A stretch of 64,000 nt of DNA, from positions 1 to 64,000 of the forward strand of contig DAOSNS010000021.1 in assembly GCA_035373625.1 (NCBI GenBank). The letters run 5' to 3'. Origin of the DNA: DSWT01 sp035373625 (GTDB lineage: Bacteria > Chloroflexota > Anaerolineae > B4-G1 > SLSP01). Shown here piece by piece: positions 40,442 through 49,640 of this stretch. The number at the start of each line of letters is the position of its first letter. The first letter of the stretch is position 1. The position numbers and the translations under genes are program-made. Below the pieces are notes generated by a model. It was not told the DNA's origin, did not search any database, and was given only the letters and a program-made list of their open reading frames with translations.

Positions 40442-41859
40442 GTGACCTCCTTACTGATGGCAGCGACGATGCGTTCCATTCTCATCCCCCGTGATCCTTT
40501 CACCAGAATAACGTCTCGCGGCCGGAGAATCTCGCGCAGGACGGCGATCGCCGTTTCGCAATCCGGCGTTTCGTGGATGTGGTCGCGCGGCAGGCCGCAG
40601 AGTTCGGCGCCCCGGGCAATGTGATGTGCCCGTTCGCCCATCGTAATCAGTTCGGCGACAACGTCGGCAGCACGGCACCCCACTTTGAGATGGCCTTCTT
40701 CTTCGTAATCGCCCAATTCTAGCATATCGCCCAGAACTGCAATCTTGCGCCCGTCCATCTCCTTGAGCAGATTCAAGGCCGCCAAGGCCGATGGCGGACT
40801 GGAGTTGTAGGTATCGTCCAGGATCAAGGAATCCCGTGGCCCCTGGACGGCTACCAGCCGCAATTGCGTCCCCGGCGCACGCAGCCCTTCGATGATCTCC
40901 TGCCAGTCCAATCCCTCGACCAGGCCGGCCGCCGTCGCACGCAGAACGGTATGCGCGCTGTGCTGTCCCAGGAGCGGCACTTTGACGTAGAGATGGCTAC
41001 GCCCGTAGTGCAGACGCAGGCGAATCCCTTCAAGCCCCTGGCTTTCGACCTCGTCGGCCCACAAGTCTGCCTGCGGCGAGAGACCGTAGAAGAAAACCCG
41101 CGCCCGGGTGTGTTCCGCCATAGCACGCACCCGTGCATCGTCATAATTGAGGATGGCGACGCCTTCCGGTGCCGGCGGCAGGCTCTCCACCAATTCACGC
41201 TTGCCCAACGCGATGTTCTCGATGGTGCCGGCGCGTTCCAGATGTACCGGCTCGACATTGGTGACGATGCCCACATGCGGACGTGCGATCTCGGCCAGAA
41301 AGCGAATGTCACCCCGCACGTACATGCCCATTTCCAACACCACGCGCTCGTGTTCGTCGTTCAGGTGCAGCAAGGTGATAGGCAGGCCGATTTCGTTGTT
41401 GTATGAGCCGGTGCTGTGCAAGACGTTGTAATGGCGCGCCAGCACTCGGGTGACCACCTCTTTTGTGGTGGTTTTGCCCACGCTGCCCGTGATGCCGATG
41501 ATGCGGGTGCTGACCTGCTGTCGCCAGAAGCGCGCCGCAGTCTGGAGGGCTTCCAGGGTGTTCGGCACGCGGATCAGCAACGGCGTTGTCAACGGGTGTG
41601 CCGGCACAGGTTGCCCTACTGTCAGAACGTTGAGCGGTACGTTCACGTCGTGTTCGATAACGGCGGCCACGGCGCCGCGGGCAAACGCATCGCCTGTGTA
41701 ATCGTGGCCGTCCACTGCCTCGCCCTTGAAGGCGAAGAAGACCGTCCCGGCCCCGGCCGCGCGCGAATCTATAACAGGACGAACTGGCATCTCTAAATGC
41801 TGTGGATGCCAGCCGGTCAAACTCTCGATCAAATAGCCCAGTGTGAGTTGTTTGCCCAT
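40438..41859 (-). CDS. murF: UDP-MurNAc-tripeptide-D-alanyl-D-alanine ligase
   Basis: A 473-residue Mur ligase from ATG 41859; an upstream in-frame stretch overlaps ftsI and is rejected. DSRAAGAGTVFFAFKGEAVDGHDY, GITGSVGKTTTKEVVTRV (P-loop), TLLHLNDEHERVVLEMGMY and LDDTYNSSPPSALAAL are conserved. It adds D-Ala-D-Ala to the tripeptide. No murE precedes it in this cluster. Confidence 0.95.
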   Translation of the reverse strand: MGKQLTLGYLIESLTGWHPQHLEMPVRPVIDSRAAGAGTVFFAFKGEAVDGHDYTGDAFARGAVAAVIEHDVNVPLNVLTVGQPVPAHPLTTPLLIRVPNTLEALQTAARFWRQQVSTRIIGITGSVGKTTTKEVVTRVLARHYNVLHSTGSYNNEIGLPITLLHLNDEHERVVLEMGMYVRGDIRFLAEIARPHVGIVTNVEPVHLERAGTIENIALGKRELVESLPPAPEGVAILNYDDARVRAMAEHTRARVFFYGLSPQADLWADEVESQGLEGIRLRLHYGRSHLYVKVPLLGQHSAHTVLRATAAGLVEGLDWQEIIEGLRAPGTQLRLVAVQGPRDSLILDDTYNSSPPSALAALNLLKEMDGRKIAVLGDMLELGDYEEEGHLKVGCRAADVVAELITMGERAHHIARGAELCGLPRDHIHETPDCETAIAVLREILRPRDVILVKGSRGMRMERIVAAISKEVT

Positions 41860-41873
41860 AGTCTCTATAAATG

Positions 41874-43610
41874 TTATGGCCCCGCATGGAGGTCTGAAGG
41901 CGGAAGCCCCAAGAGGATAAACACCCGCGCCGCGACCTTTTGGAAGACCGGCGCGGCAGTCTGTGTGCCCCAACGCATGCTCAAAGGAACATCGGGGCGA
42001 TCCAGTTTGACCAGAATAACGACTTGCGGATCCGGCAGTGGGCCGAATCCTACATAAGAGGTGATGACCTGTTGCGGGTCATAGCCGCCGGTTGTAGGAA
42101 TTTGCGCCGTGCCCGATTTCCCCGCCACGCGATAGCCGGGGACTTGCGCCTCCTTTGCGAATTTTTCAACGCTGCGCGCCATCAATTCTGTGACAGTGCG
42201 CGCCGTTTCCGCCGAGATCGGGCGTCCCAATTCATTCGGGGGGATGGGGACCGCTCGCCCATCTGGATAGTAACGCTCGGCGACGATGTGCGGCTGCATC
42301 ATCACACCATCGTTGGCAATCGCGGCGGCCGCCACCGCCATTTGTAGTGGCGTGACCGCGATACCCTGACCGAAAGCGTTGGTCGCCAGGTTGCTATCAC
42401 TCCAGTCCCAGTCGGTGGGCAGGTGCACGAGACCACTCGCTTCACCCGTGACTTCAAGGCCGGTGGTTTTTCCAAAGCCGAAGGCACGGACGTATTTGTA
42501 AAAAAGCTCGGCGCCCAGCACGCGCGTGGTCAATGTCGCCACACCTACGTTGAGTGAATGATCCAGGATACCCTGCAATCCCTGCCGTCCATAGGCTGCC
42601 CGGCTTGAGTTATAAATCACCGCGCCACCGTATTCCAATGCTCCGGTGTCTTCGTAGGTCCAGTTTAAGTCCACACGGCCCGAATCGAGCGCCGCCGCTA
42701 CCGTGACAATCTTGAACACCGACCCCGGTTCGTAGGAAATGCTCGCCGCCGGATCGCGGAACAGCGACTCCTGTCCGTTCTGCACATAATCGGCATAGTG
42801 GTAAGGCTCGTAGTGCGGCCGACTGGCAACGGCAAGGACCTCACCGGTACGCACATTCAACACCAGGATGGTGCCGCCGGTGGCTTTGTAGTCCACAAGG
42901 GCTTGATCCAACACGCCCTCGACATAGGCTTGAATCGTGCGATCAATAGTCAGCCGCAGGTCAGTGCCGCGATAGGGGACGAAGCTGTTGTTGATCAACT
43001 CGTTGACCATGGGACTGTCATCCCCGCCGAGGGTGCCGGTGCGTGAGAGGGATTCGCTCTGCAAAAAACGCGCTTGAAATGCCTGCACGCCATATCCTAC
43101 ACCTCTGGCGTTGACGAACCCCAACGTATGCGCAGCGAGTGCACCTTCGGCGTAATAGCGCTCCCATCCCGGCGACATTGTGATCCACGGCCAGCCCAGG
43201 GCCTTAATTTTTTGCGCCGATACTTCGGGGATATGGTAGGCCAAAGGCCGCCAGACGATGCCATGCGCATCCTGCGGCAGCGTCAATGTTTTGAGGAGTT
43301 GCGCCTCGGGCACGTTCAACAGCGGAGCCAGCACAGAAGCGGCCATCTGCGTGTCAGTAATCATGCTGATCTCGGCGCCGATGTCGTAGACGGGCAGGTT
43401 TCCCACCAGAAGATCGCCGTTGCGGTCCATCACCACGCCCCAGGGAGAGGCCGGCAGGGCATATTGACGCTGCACCAGTGCCTCGGCTTCGCTTTGATAG
43501 CGGCTATGTTCGAGGATCTGCAAACGCACCAACTGCCCGAGGATGGGCAGCAGGGCAGCGATCAATAGTATAGCAATCAAGCGCAGACGCGCATCTGGAC
43601 CGCGTAACAT
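41874..43610 (-). CDS. ftsI: Division-specific transpeptidase (class B PBP) FtsI
   Basis: A 578-residue PBP2-type protein from ATG 43610, one base after the ftsL-like stop. One N-terminal helix (LIAILLIAALLPILGQL), the PBP dimer domain, then the transpeptidase: EPGSVFKIVTV (SxxK), HSLNVGV (SxN) and VAGKSGTAQI (KSGT). No PASTA domain. It cross-links septal peptidoglycan. Confidence 0.94.
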   Translation of the reverse strand: MLRGPDARLRLIAILLIAALLPILGQLVRLQILEHSRYQSEAEALVQRQYALPASPWGVVMDRNGDLLVGNLPVYDIGAEISMITDTQMAASVLAPLLNVPEAQLLKTLTLPQDAHGIVWRPLAYHIPEVSAQKIKALGWPWITMSPGWERYYAEGALAAHTLGFVNARGVGYGVQAFQARFLQSESLSRTGTLGGDDSPMVNELINNSFVPYRGTDLRLTIDRTIQAYVEGVLDQALVDYKATGGTILVLNVRTGEVLAVASRPHYEPYHYADYVQNGQESLFRDPAASISYEPGSVFKIVTVAAALDSGRVDLNWTYEDTGALEYGGAVIYNSSRAAYGRQGLQGILDHSLNVGVATLTTRVLGAELFYKYVRAFGFGKTTGLEVTGEASGLVHLPTDWDWSDSNLATNAFGQGIAVTPLQMAVAAAAIANDGVMMQPHIVAERYYPDGRAVPIPPNELGRPISAETARTVTELMARSVEKFAKEAQVPGYRVAGKSGTAQIPTTGGYDPQQVITSYVGFGPLPDPQVVILVKLDRPDVPLSMRWGTQTAAPVFQKVAARVFILLGLPPSDLHAGP

Positions 43611-43611
43611 A

Positions 43612-43938
43612 TCAGGGTTCTCCCACATAGAGATAGTCAATGGCATCAGCCGGCCGGTATCCCAGGGCGACCGAACGTTCCTGTAATACGGGGATCGAGC
43701 TTAAGCGCGCGATTTCCGCTTTCAGGATTTCATTCTCACGTTGGGCGACGACCAGTTGGTTCTCCATGTGCCATAACTGGCGGGCAGTGCGCACATTGGA
43801 GGCCGTCAACGCCAGATAGGCCGCCGCCAACAGGCTCGCCGTGATGATGATGCCGAGCAACAGTTGGGCAATCAGGCGCTGAGCCTTTTCCTGTCGTCGC
43901 AGGACACCATGGGTTGATTTTTGCCAGATGACGCTCAT
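43612..43938 (-). CDS. ftsL: FtsL-like division protein
   Basis: A 108-residue bitopic protein with a helix at about residues 25-47 and a following coiled coil (ARQLWHMENQLVVAQRENE). It has the size, topology and position (rsmH to ftsI) of FtsL. FtsL forms the FtsQLB complex. Sequence identity is low in this family, so the call relies on context. Confidence 0.78.
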   Translation of the reverse strand: MSVIWQKSTHGVLRRQEKAQRLIAQLLLGIIITASLLAAAYLALTASNVRTARQLWHMENQLVVAQRENEILKAEIARLSSIPVLQERSVALGYRPADAIDYLYVGEP

Positions 43939-43960
43939 GGTCGTTGTCAGTTATCAATTC

Positions 43961-44953
43961 TTAGCTGACGGCTGAGGGTTGGTCGCTCCGCTTCACCGCT
44001 ACCCGCAACTTAGCACTGCGGCTGCGGGGATTTGCAGCGACTTCCTCTGCATCGGGAACGATAGGTTTACGGGTTAAAATTTCCAACGTCGGTGTATGCC
44101 CGCATGTGCACACCGGTGCCTCGGGCGGACAGATACATCCGCGTTCTTCCTGTTTCAGAAACTGTTTGACAAGCCGATCTTCCAGCGAGTGAAATGTGAT
44201 AACCACCAGCCTGCCGCCGGGACGAAGCGCCGTCACCGCCTGAGGCAAGGCTTGCGCCAGCATCTCCAACTCGCGGTTTACGGCGATACGCAGGGCCTGA
44301 AAGGTCCGTGTCGCGGGATGGAGTCGCTCCCTGGGGGATCGTCCCACCGCTGCAACAATCACATCTGCCAAATGACCGGTGCTACGAATGGGTCGTGCGG
44401 CGACAATCGCGCGTGCAATGCGTCGGCTGTGTGGCTCTTCCCCGTAACGACGCAGGAGGTCGGTCAACTCCGCCTCTGTCAGCCCGTTGACGAGATCGCC
44501 GGCCGTCGGTTCCCCGCTGCCCGGATCGAAGCGCATATCCAGCGGCCCGTCGGCGCGGAAAGCGAACCCACGTTCGGGATCGTCCACCTGCCATGACGAG
44601 AATCCCAGATCAAAGAGCACGCCGTCCAGGGATGAAACCCCAGCGGTGCGTAAAACCTCGCCCAATTGAGCATAAGAAGCATGCACGATCTGTGCACGTT
44701 CTCCGAAGGGACGCAATCGCGCTGCCGCACGCGCCGCGGCTTCAGGGTCACGGTCCAGCCCTAAAAGCCGTCCGTGAGGAGCAGCAGCCTCCAGGATGGC
44801 GGCCGCATGGCCCCCGCCCCCCACCGTCGCATCGAGATACCATCCGTCGGGCCGGATATTCAGCCCTTCCAGGACTTCACGCAGTAGTACCGGAATATGA
44901 CCGGCGCTTTCGCCTGTCGGATAGGGTTGTGTTAAATTTGCAGGTTCTCCCAC
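43961..44953 (-). CDS. rsmH: 16S rRNA (cytosine(1402)-N(4))-methyltransferase
   Basis: A 330-residue SAM methyltransferase. HIPVLLREVLEGL near the start, DATVGGGGHAAAIL (SAM loop), LFDLGFSSWQVDDPERGFAF, RTFQALRIAVNREL and VITFHSLEDRLVKQF are hallmarks. It methylates C1402 of 16S rRNA. GTG start at 44953 overlaps mraZ by 22 bases. Confidence 0.96.
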   Translation of the reverse strand: MGEPANLTQPYPTGESAGHIPVLLREVLEGLNIRPDGWYLDATVGGGGHAAAILEAAAPHGRLLGLDRDPEAAARAAARLRPFGERAQIVHASYAQLGEVLRTAGVSSLDGVLFDLGFSSWQVDDPERGFAFRADGPLDMRFDPGSGEPTAGDLVNGLTEAELTDLLRRYGEEPHSRRIARAIVAARPIRSTGHLADVIVAAVGRSPRERLHPATRTFQALRIAVNRELEMLAQALPQAVTALRPGGRLVVITFHSLEDRLVKQFLKQEERGCICPPEAPVCTCGHTPTLEILTRKPIVPDAEEVAANPRSRSAKLRVAVKRSDQPSAVS

Positions 44954-45372
44954 AGCGCCGGATCCTCATCCATCAATTCCATTTGATGAGCATTGGTCTC
45001 TTCCCACCGCTGAGGCGACCACACTTCCATAAAACGGTCCAATCCCACGATAACGGCTTCGGCGGTAGGTTCTAATCCGGCGTACTCGCGTAGACGGTCG
45101 GGCACCAGGATGCGCCCCTGGCGATCCAGGTCTGCTTCCATAGCATCGGCGAAGAAAACGCGCCGCAACGCACGACCACGGGGGTCGGTGATGGAGAGGG
45201 CATTGACTTTCTGGGCGATTTCTTCCCATACCGCAAGGGGATAAACGGTCAAGCAGCGATCAAGCCCACGGGTGATGACGACGCTTCTACCCGCAAGATC
45301 ATCGCGAAAACGCGAAGGGATCGTGAGTCTTCCTTTGTCATCCAGAGCGTGTGTATATTGACCTAGAAACAT
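44932..45372 (-). CDS. mraZ: Transcriptional regulator MraZ
   Basis: A 146-residue protein with two AbrB-like SpoVT domains: FLGQYTHALDDKGRLTIPSR at the start and ADLDRQGRILVPDRLREYAG in the second half. It binds TGGGN repeats upstream of its own gene and represses the dcw operon. Three such boxes are present at 45434-45458. Confidence 0.96.
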   Translation of the reverse strand: MFLGQYTHALDDKGRLTIPSRFRDDLAGRSVVITRGLDRCLTVYPLAVWEEIAQKVNALSITDPRGRALRRVFFADAMEADLDRQGRILVPDRLREYAGLEPTAEAVIVGLDRFMEVWSPQRWEETNAHQMELMDEDPALWENLQI

Positions 45373-45433
45373 AGTTCTTGCCCTCTCCGCTGCTGATGCT
45401 AAAATGGATGTGTAAGGGGGTTAGTGCTATTTT

Positions 45434-45458
45434 TCCCACTTTCCCCCACAATCACCCA
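45434..45458 (-). promoter_or_regulatory. MraZ operator: three TGGGN boxes, 10-bp spacing
   Basis: On the minus strand TGGGT (45458-45454), TGGGG (45448-45444) and TGGGA (45438-45434), with exactly 5 bp between boxes. This is the known MraZ operator arrangement. The boxes begin 2 bp after the -10 element and so cover the transcription start. Confidence 0.92.
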
Positions 45459-45460
45459 CA

Positions 45461-45489
45461 ATTATACACGATAATCCCAAGTAATGCAA
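45461..45489 (-). promoter_or_regulatory. Promoter of the dcw operon
   Basis: TTGCAT (45489-45484), a 17-bp spacer and TATAAT (45466-45461) on the minus strand. It leaves a leader of about 80 nt before the mraZ ATG. Confidence 0.9.
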
Positions 45490-45551
45490 TAGGCAAATCC
45501 CAAATTTTCATCACAAAATTCGTTAAATTTGGGATAAGGTTGTTTATGCAT

Positions 45552-45579
45552 TTGTAACTTTTGGGGAAAGGGGTATTAT
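45552..45579 (+). promoter_or_regulatory. Putative promoter of the nurA genes
   Basis: TTGTAA (45552-45557), a 16-bp spacer and TATTAT (45574-45579) stand about 75 bp upstream of nurA, divergent from the dcw promoter. Confidence 0.5.
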
Positions 45580-45655
45580 TTCGGGATTGGAAGAGGGTGA
45601 AGGGGGAGGAGACTGTCGGACGCCTCAGCTGCCCGACTACCGACAATAAAAAATC

Positions 45656-46828
45656 ATGCTCCATCTTGAACGGTTGAAGGCCGATATTGATACGCTGAGT
45701 CTGATGGCCGCCGAGCGCCAACAGCAACGTGAGAGTGACACGGCAAAGGCACTCCGCTGGCTGGCGGAAGCGCCCGCGCCGGCGGAACTGCGCGCACGCC
45801 TCGCACCCCTCGCCTCCGGTGAGCAGGATTGGGCGGGCGCGTTACCCACTACGGATATGCCCCTCGATGCCCGGCTTGTGACCGTCGCCGACCCGCCCCC
45901 CGGTGCGGTGTTGATCGCGGCTGACGGCTCGCAGGTTTATCCCGATTCCCATGCGGCGGTGCCCTATTACCTGCTACAAATCGGTGGCCTCGCCTTCCAT
46001 TACGACGGTTCGCGGCCCACGCCGTACAGTTGCGAGTCCCTGCACTTTCGGGATGACGAGTTGTACGATGCTCAGGGCTACCTGATTTCAAACGAACAGG
46101 TGGGGAAGCAACGGTTGGTGCGGGAAATGGCATATCTCGCCGAATTGACCGTATTGGAGCGCCAACTCGCACCTGACGCGCCGCTCATGGTCCTGACCGA
46201 TGGCCCGCTGCTGTGGCCTTATGTCGAACGCAGTCGCGCCGATTTTCTGGCGCTGGAAGCCTACCTGGAGGCGTTATCGGCGATCCGCCAGGCGGGAGGA
46301 TTGCCAGCGGGCTACGTGGCCCGTCCAGGCGGACGAACCCTTGTGGAGCTGCTCTGGGCCAGCCGCCTGACATCGGCGGAGATACCGGGCCGACTGGCCG
46401 AGAATCCCTTGCGTCAGCTCACCGATGCTGCGTTGATGGCCCATTTCTTGCAGCCGGGCGAACGTTCGGCATGGTTTAGCCGTCCCACGGCGACGAATCA
46501 GCGCCAGGCAGGACACGGGCACGAAATCTGGTTCTGTTACGTGAACGTTGGGGACGCCCATACGCCGGTTATCGCGCGTCTCGAAGTGCCACGCTGGGGT
46601 GCGGCAGACACGGATGCCATCACGACGCTCCATGCCGTCCTCTTGCACCAGGCGCACGTGCTCAACGGCTATCCGTATGCCCTGGCGCGCGCCCACGAAG
46701 AGGCCCTGGTGACGACAACCGACAAAGCCGCCCTCGACAGCGAAATCCAGCGTCGCATCCTTGAGCAGGGCATCGTTGTCCGCCCCTCGGAGAAAGCCCA
46801 ACAAAAAGCCTATTTGGGACGAAGGTGA
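45656..46828 (+). CDS. nurA: NurA-type nuclease
   Basis: A 390-residue NurA-domain protein. VLIAADGSQVYPDSHA near residue 88 holds the first catalytic Asp. VLTDGPLLWPY near 180 holds the next, and the late GYPYALARAHEEALVTTTDK motif is typical. NurA is a 5'-3' exonuclease/endonuclease that works with the HerA hexameric translocase in DNA end processing. No clear ribosome site precedes the ATG. HerA itself is not in the window. Confidence 0.9.
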   Translation: MLHLERLKADIDTLSLMAAERQQQRESDTAKALRWLAEAPAPAELRARLAPLASGEQDWAGALPTTDMPLDARLVTVADPPPGAVLIAADGSQVYPDSHAAVPYYLLQIGGLAFHYDGSRPTPYSCESLHFRDDELYDAQGYLISNEQVGKQRLVREMAYLAELTVLERQLAPDAPLMVLTDGPLLWPYVERSRADFLALEAYLEALSAIRQAGGLPAGYVARPGGRTLVELLWASRLTSAEIPGRLAENPLRQLTDAALMAHFLQPGERSAWFSRPTATNQRQAGHGHEIWFCYVNVGDAHTPVIARLEVPRWGAADTDAITTLHAVLLHQAHVLNGYPYALARAHEEALVTTTDKAALDSEIQRRILEQGIVVRPSEKAQQKAYLGRR

Positions 46829-46849
46829 GGGGGAGAGCAGAAGATTGGC

Positions 46850-46892
46850 CGATTCTCCGATTCGCTGATTCTTTGATTCTCTGATTCTTCAG
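46850..46892. repeat. TGATTCT-type array between nurA and the HAS-barrel gene
   Basis: Words GATTGGCC, GATTCTCC, GATTCGCT, GATTCTTT, GATTCTCT and GATTCTTC, 7 to 8 bp apart. It ends directly at the next ribosome site AGGAG. Confidence 0.8.
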
Positions 46893-46901
46893 GAGCACTT
46901 G

Positions 46902-47513
46902 ATGGCTGACCAGGATAGAACGATTACGATTGGCAATGTGTTGCGGGCCGATATCCGTGGCTTTGTGGTGGCGTCGCGTCTCCCGGAGCCGGATGTGCCC
47001 ACGTTCGGGACCTTCGTGCGCGCCCCGATCCAACAAGGGCAGGCGGACCTCATCGGCCTGGTCTATAACATCACCTTACAAGACGATCCCTTCCTCAAAA
47101 ACCTGGCCGTGACGGTGGTGGAAGATGACCCACGCTACACAGAAATCATCCGTGACCAGCAGGAGAACCGTGCCATCCCCGTCGAAATCGCAGTCGTTGC
47201 CGTCGGCTACCGCGACGCGTCCGGTTATCACTACGGCCTGCCGCCGCAGCCCCCGATGATTCTGCACCGCATCACCGTATGCCGCAAAGACGAAGTGCGT
47301 GACTTCACCGCCGTGCCGGATTTCCTGCGCACCCTGCTCGACAACCGCGATGTGCCCGCCGATGAACTGATTCCCACCGCGTTGCAGCGGGCCGCACGCC
47401 TGCGCCCCGAAGCCTTGCGCGAGGACTTCTTGCTCGACGCCGGACGCTATCTGGCGCACGCTCTGGGTCGTGATCCCGTCCGTCTGGAACGTATCTTACG
47501 ACGGCTGATCTAA
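46902..47513 (+). CDS. HAS-barrel-like protein next to NurA
   Basis: A 203-residue protein. Residues 8-70 (TIGNVLRADIRGFVVASRLP; GTFVRAPI; LIGLVYNITLQDDPF) have the beta-rich pattern of the HAS barrel found at the N-terminus of HerA. The rest is mixed alpha/beta without P-loop motifs. AGGAGCACTTG precedes the ATG. A stand-alone barrel coupled to nurA could be an adaptor for the HerA-NurA machine. This is inference from context. Confidence 0.65.
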   Translation: MADQDRTITIGNVLRADIRGFVVASRLPEPDVPTFGTFVRAPIQQGQADLIGLVYNITLQDDPFLKNLAVTVVEDDPRYTEIIRDQQENRAIPVEIAVVAVGYRDASGYHYGLPPQPPMILHRITVCRKDEVRDFTAVPDFLRTLLDNRDVPADELIPTALQRAARLRPEALREDFLLDAGRYLAHALGRDPVRLERILRRLI

Positions 47514-47535
47514 AATTCACTACAAGGAGAATTTT

Positions 47536-48489
47536 ATGTACTTTCGATCCCGTACTCTATTTTACCTTAGCCTGCTGTTGGTGATGAGCCTCCTGGTCAC
47601 CGGCTGCCAAAAATCCGCCACACCTGCGCCGACAGCCGCGCCCCAAACATCAGAGGCTGCTCCCACGGCAACAAAAGCCGCCGAGGTGACCCGTACACCG
47701 CTCCCGACGGCAACGTCCCGGCCGACAATGCCCCCGACTTCTACTCCCACAGCGACACCGCCGACTACCCCCACCCCCACCGCAGCGCCGACTGATACGC
47801 CGACGCCGGAACCGACGGCAACCCCGGAACCGACGGCAACACCGACCCCCGGCCTCCCGCCCCTGTCCTCGGCGCCACAGCCGTCGAAGGTGTTGACCTC
47901 CAACGCACTGACGTTGTTGGATGATGCGAACATTGCGCCGCCGCTCAGCGTGCATGTCAGCGCCAATCAGGCATTGGAGGGGTATAGATTCCGGGTCTCC
48001 GGCACCCTGCGCAACGATGCCACCGAGAACTATGCCGGCCTGGGCGTCGTGGCGACGTTCTACACGTCCGATGGCTCACGTTACGGCCCTATTAAGGCCG
48101 CACCGGCGTGCCTGTTGCTTGCCCCTGGAGATGAATGCCCGTTCGTCATCGAGGCGACATCCAAAGACCTGGTCTCCGTCATGCTACACCCGGAAGGCCA
48201 TCCGACGAGTCGCGGCGCGGCCCCGTTGACGTTCAACGTCACCGGTCGGTATCAGGACGCAGTTGGCTTCGTGCATCTCACAGGGCAGGTGCGCAACCCT
48301 AACCCCTTCGCGGTGAAGAATGTGACCGTCAACGGCGCGCTGCTCAATGCGCAGGGGGAAATCGTAGCTGTGGGTATGGCGATGATAATTGATCCGATCG
48401 CTGCGAACGGCTCGGCGACGTTTGATGTTGCGATTGGGTACGCGCCTTATGCGAATTACCGCCTGTACGTCCACGGCGAGCCGCAATAG
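47536..48489 (+). CDS. FxLYD-type lipoprotein with Pro/Thr stalk
   Basis: A 317-residue lipoprotein with a signal peptide ending in LLVTGC near residue 24. A long Thr/Pro/Ala stalk runs from about 28 to 115 (repeats such as TPEPTATPEP). Two beta domains follow with the pattern of FxLYD repeats (RFRVSGTLRNDATENYAGLG; VHLTGQVRNPNPFAVKNVTV). It is probably anchored at the outer face of the membrane. AAGGAG precedes the ATG. Confidence 0.82.
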   Translation: MYFRSRTLFYLSLLLVMSLLVTGCQKSATPAPTAAPQTSEAAPTATKAAEVTRTPLPTATSRPTMPPTSTPTATPPTTPTPTAAPTDTPTPEPTATPEPTATPTPGLPPLSSAPQPSKVLTSNALTLLDDANIAPPLSVHVSANQALEGYRFRVSGTLRNDATENYAGLGVVATFYTSDGSRYGPIKAAPACLLLAPGDECPFVIEATSKDLVSVMLHPEGHPTSRGAAPLTFNVTGRYQDAVGFVHLTGQVRNPNPFAVKNVTVNGALLNAQGEIVAVGMAMIIDPIAANGSATFDVAIGYAPYANYRLYVHGEPQ

Positions 48490-48584
48490 GGTAACTTATC
48501 CAGGCGTACTTGTTTTTCATCTCACCAGCCTGTTTTCAACCACAGAGAACACTGAGAGCATTGAGAAATCATGGAGGTGTATCT

Positions 48585-49550
48585 ATGAGGACAACACTCA
48601 CGCACCGGCGTAAAGTCGTCATTGTTGGCGCAGGAGCGGTTGGAGCGACATTCGCTTACGCGCTTGCGCAAAGCGGGCTTTCCGACGAGATTGCCTTGAT
48701 TGACAGAAACGAAGACCTGGTGCGTGGGCAAGTGCTTGATCTGGCGCACGGTCAACCGTTCTTTCCCACCGTCCATATCCGCGCAGGCAGTCCGGCGGAC
48801 TACGCTGACGCGCGCTTGATCGTGCTCACGGCCGGGGTAGCGCAACGGCCAGGGGAAACCCGCCTGCAACTGCTGCAGAAGAATGCTGCCGTCGTGCGCG
48901 CCGTAGCGACGGATATCATGGCGCAAAATTCTACGGCTGTGCTGCTGGTGGTCACCAATCCGGTGGATGTGATGACCTATGTGGCGTTGCGTTATATGGG
49001 TTGGGAGCGAGGGCGCGTCATAGGCTCCGGCACCGTTCTGGATAGCGCGCGCCTGCGCCATTTACTGAGCACCCACTGCGAGGTTGACATTCACAACGTA
49101 CATGGCTATGTGCTCGGCGAACACGGGGATTCCGAGTTTGTCGCGTGGTCTATGACGCATGTGGCCGGTATGCCGATAGACGCCTTCTGTCCAGTTTGTG
49201 GCCGCTGCGCCAACTGGGAGGCCGAGCGTGACCGCATCCAACAGGAAGTGCGAGATTCCGCTTATCACATCATCGGTTATAAAGGGGCGACTTCTTTCGC
49301 TGTCGGACTGGCGCTGGTACGTATCGCCGGTACGGTCTTGCGCGGCGAAAACAGCGTGCTCACGGTTTCCACCCTGCTCGACGGCGAATTCGGACTTCGG
49401 GATGTCTGTTTGAGCATCCCCTGCCTCGTGTCGGCACACGGGGTCAGCCGGATTATCGAAAGTGCCCTGCCAGAACGTGAACAAGCGGCACTTCTAGCCT
49501 CTGCGGCCGTCCTGCGAGAAGCTATCGAGCAACTCGAGACCGCTGAATGA
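48585..49550 (+). CDS. ldh: L-lactate dehydrogenase
   Basis: A 321-residue NAD-dependent 2-hydroxyacid dehydrogenase from ATG 48585 (GGAGGTGTATCT upstream). VVIVGAGAVGATFAYAL binds NAD. Gln in GVAQRPGETRL marks lactate rather than malate specificity, Arg in DSARLRHLL binds the carboxylate, and GEHGDSE holds the catalytic His. It interconverts pyruvate and L-lactate. An in-frame extension upstream lies in ACACTGAGAG-like repeat DNA and is rejected. Confidence 0.93.
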   Translation: MRTTLTHRRKVVIVGAGAVGATFAYALAQSGLSDEIALIDRNEDLVRGQVLDLAHGQPFFPTVHIRAGSPADYADARLIVLTAGVAQRPGETRLQLLQKNAAVVRAVATDIMAQNSTAVLLVVTNPVDVMTYVALRYMGWERGRVIGSGTVLDSARLRHLLSTHCEVDIHNVHGYVLGEHGDSEFVAWSMTHVAGMPIDAFCPVCGRCANWEAERDRIQQEVRDSAYHIIGYKGATSFAVGLALVRIAGTVLRGENSVLTVSTLLDGEFGLRDVCLSIPCLVSAHGVSRIIESALPEREQAALLASAAVLREAIEQLETAE

Positions 49551-49606
49551 GATATTGCTCGTCGCCCCTGCGCCTTCATCGTCATCCGACGACGGAACCC
49601 TAAGTT

Positions 49607-49635
49607 TGTAGGGCGAGTGAGCAGCTCGCCCTACA
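49607..49635. terminator. Bidirectional terminator between ldh and the S9 peptidase
   Basis: TGTAGGGCGAG and CTCGCCCTACA form a perfect 11-bp stem with a 7-nt loop, flanked by TTT and AAAA. It lies between convergent gene ends. Confidence 0.8.
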
Positions 49636-49640
49636 CAAAA

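Noticed and set aside
48585..49550. Malate dehydrogenase
   Set aside because: The substrate-specificity position is Gln in the QRPGETRL motif, which indicates lactate, not the Arg seen in malate dehydrogenases.
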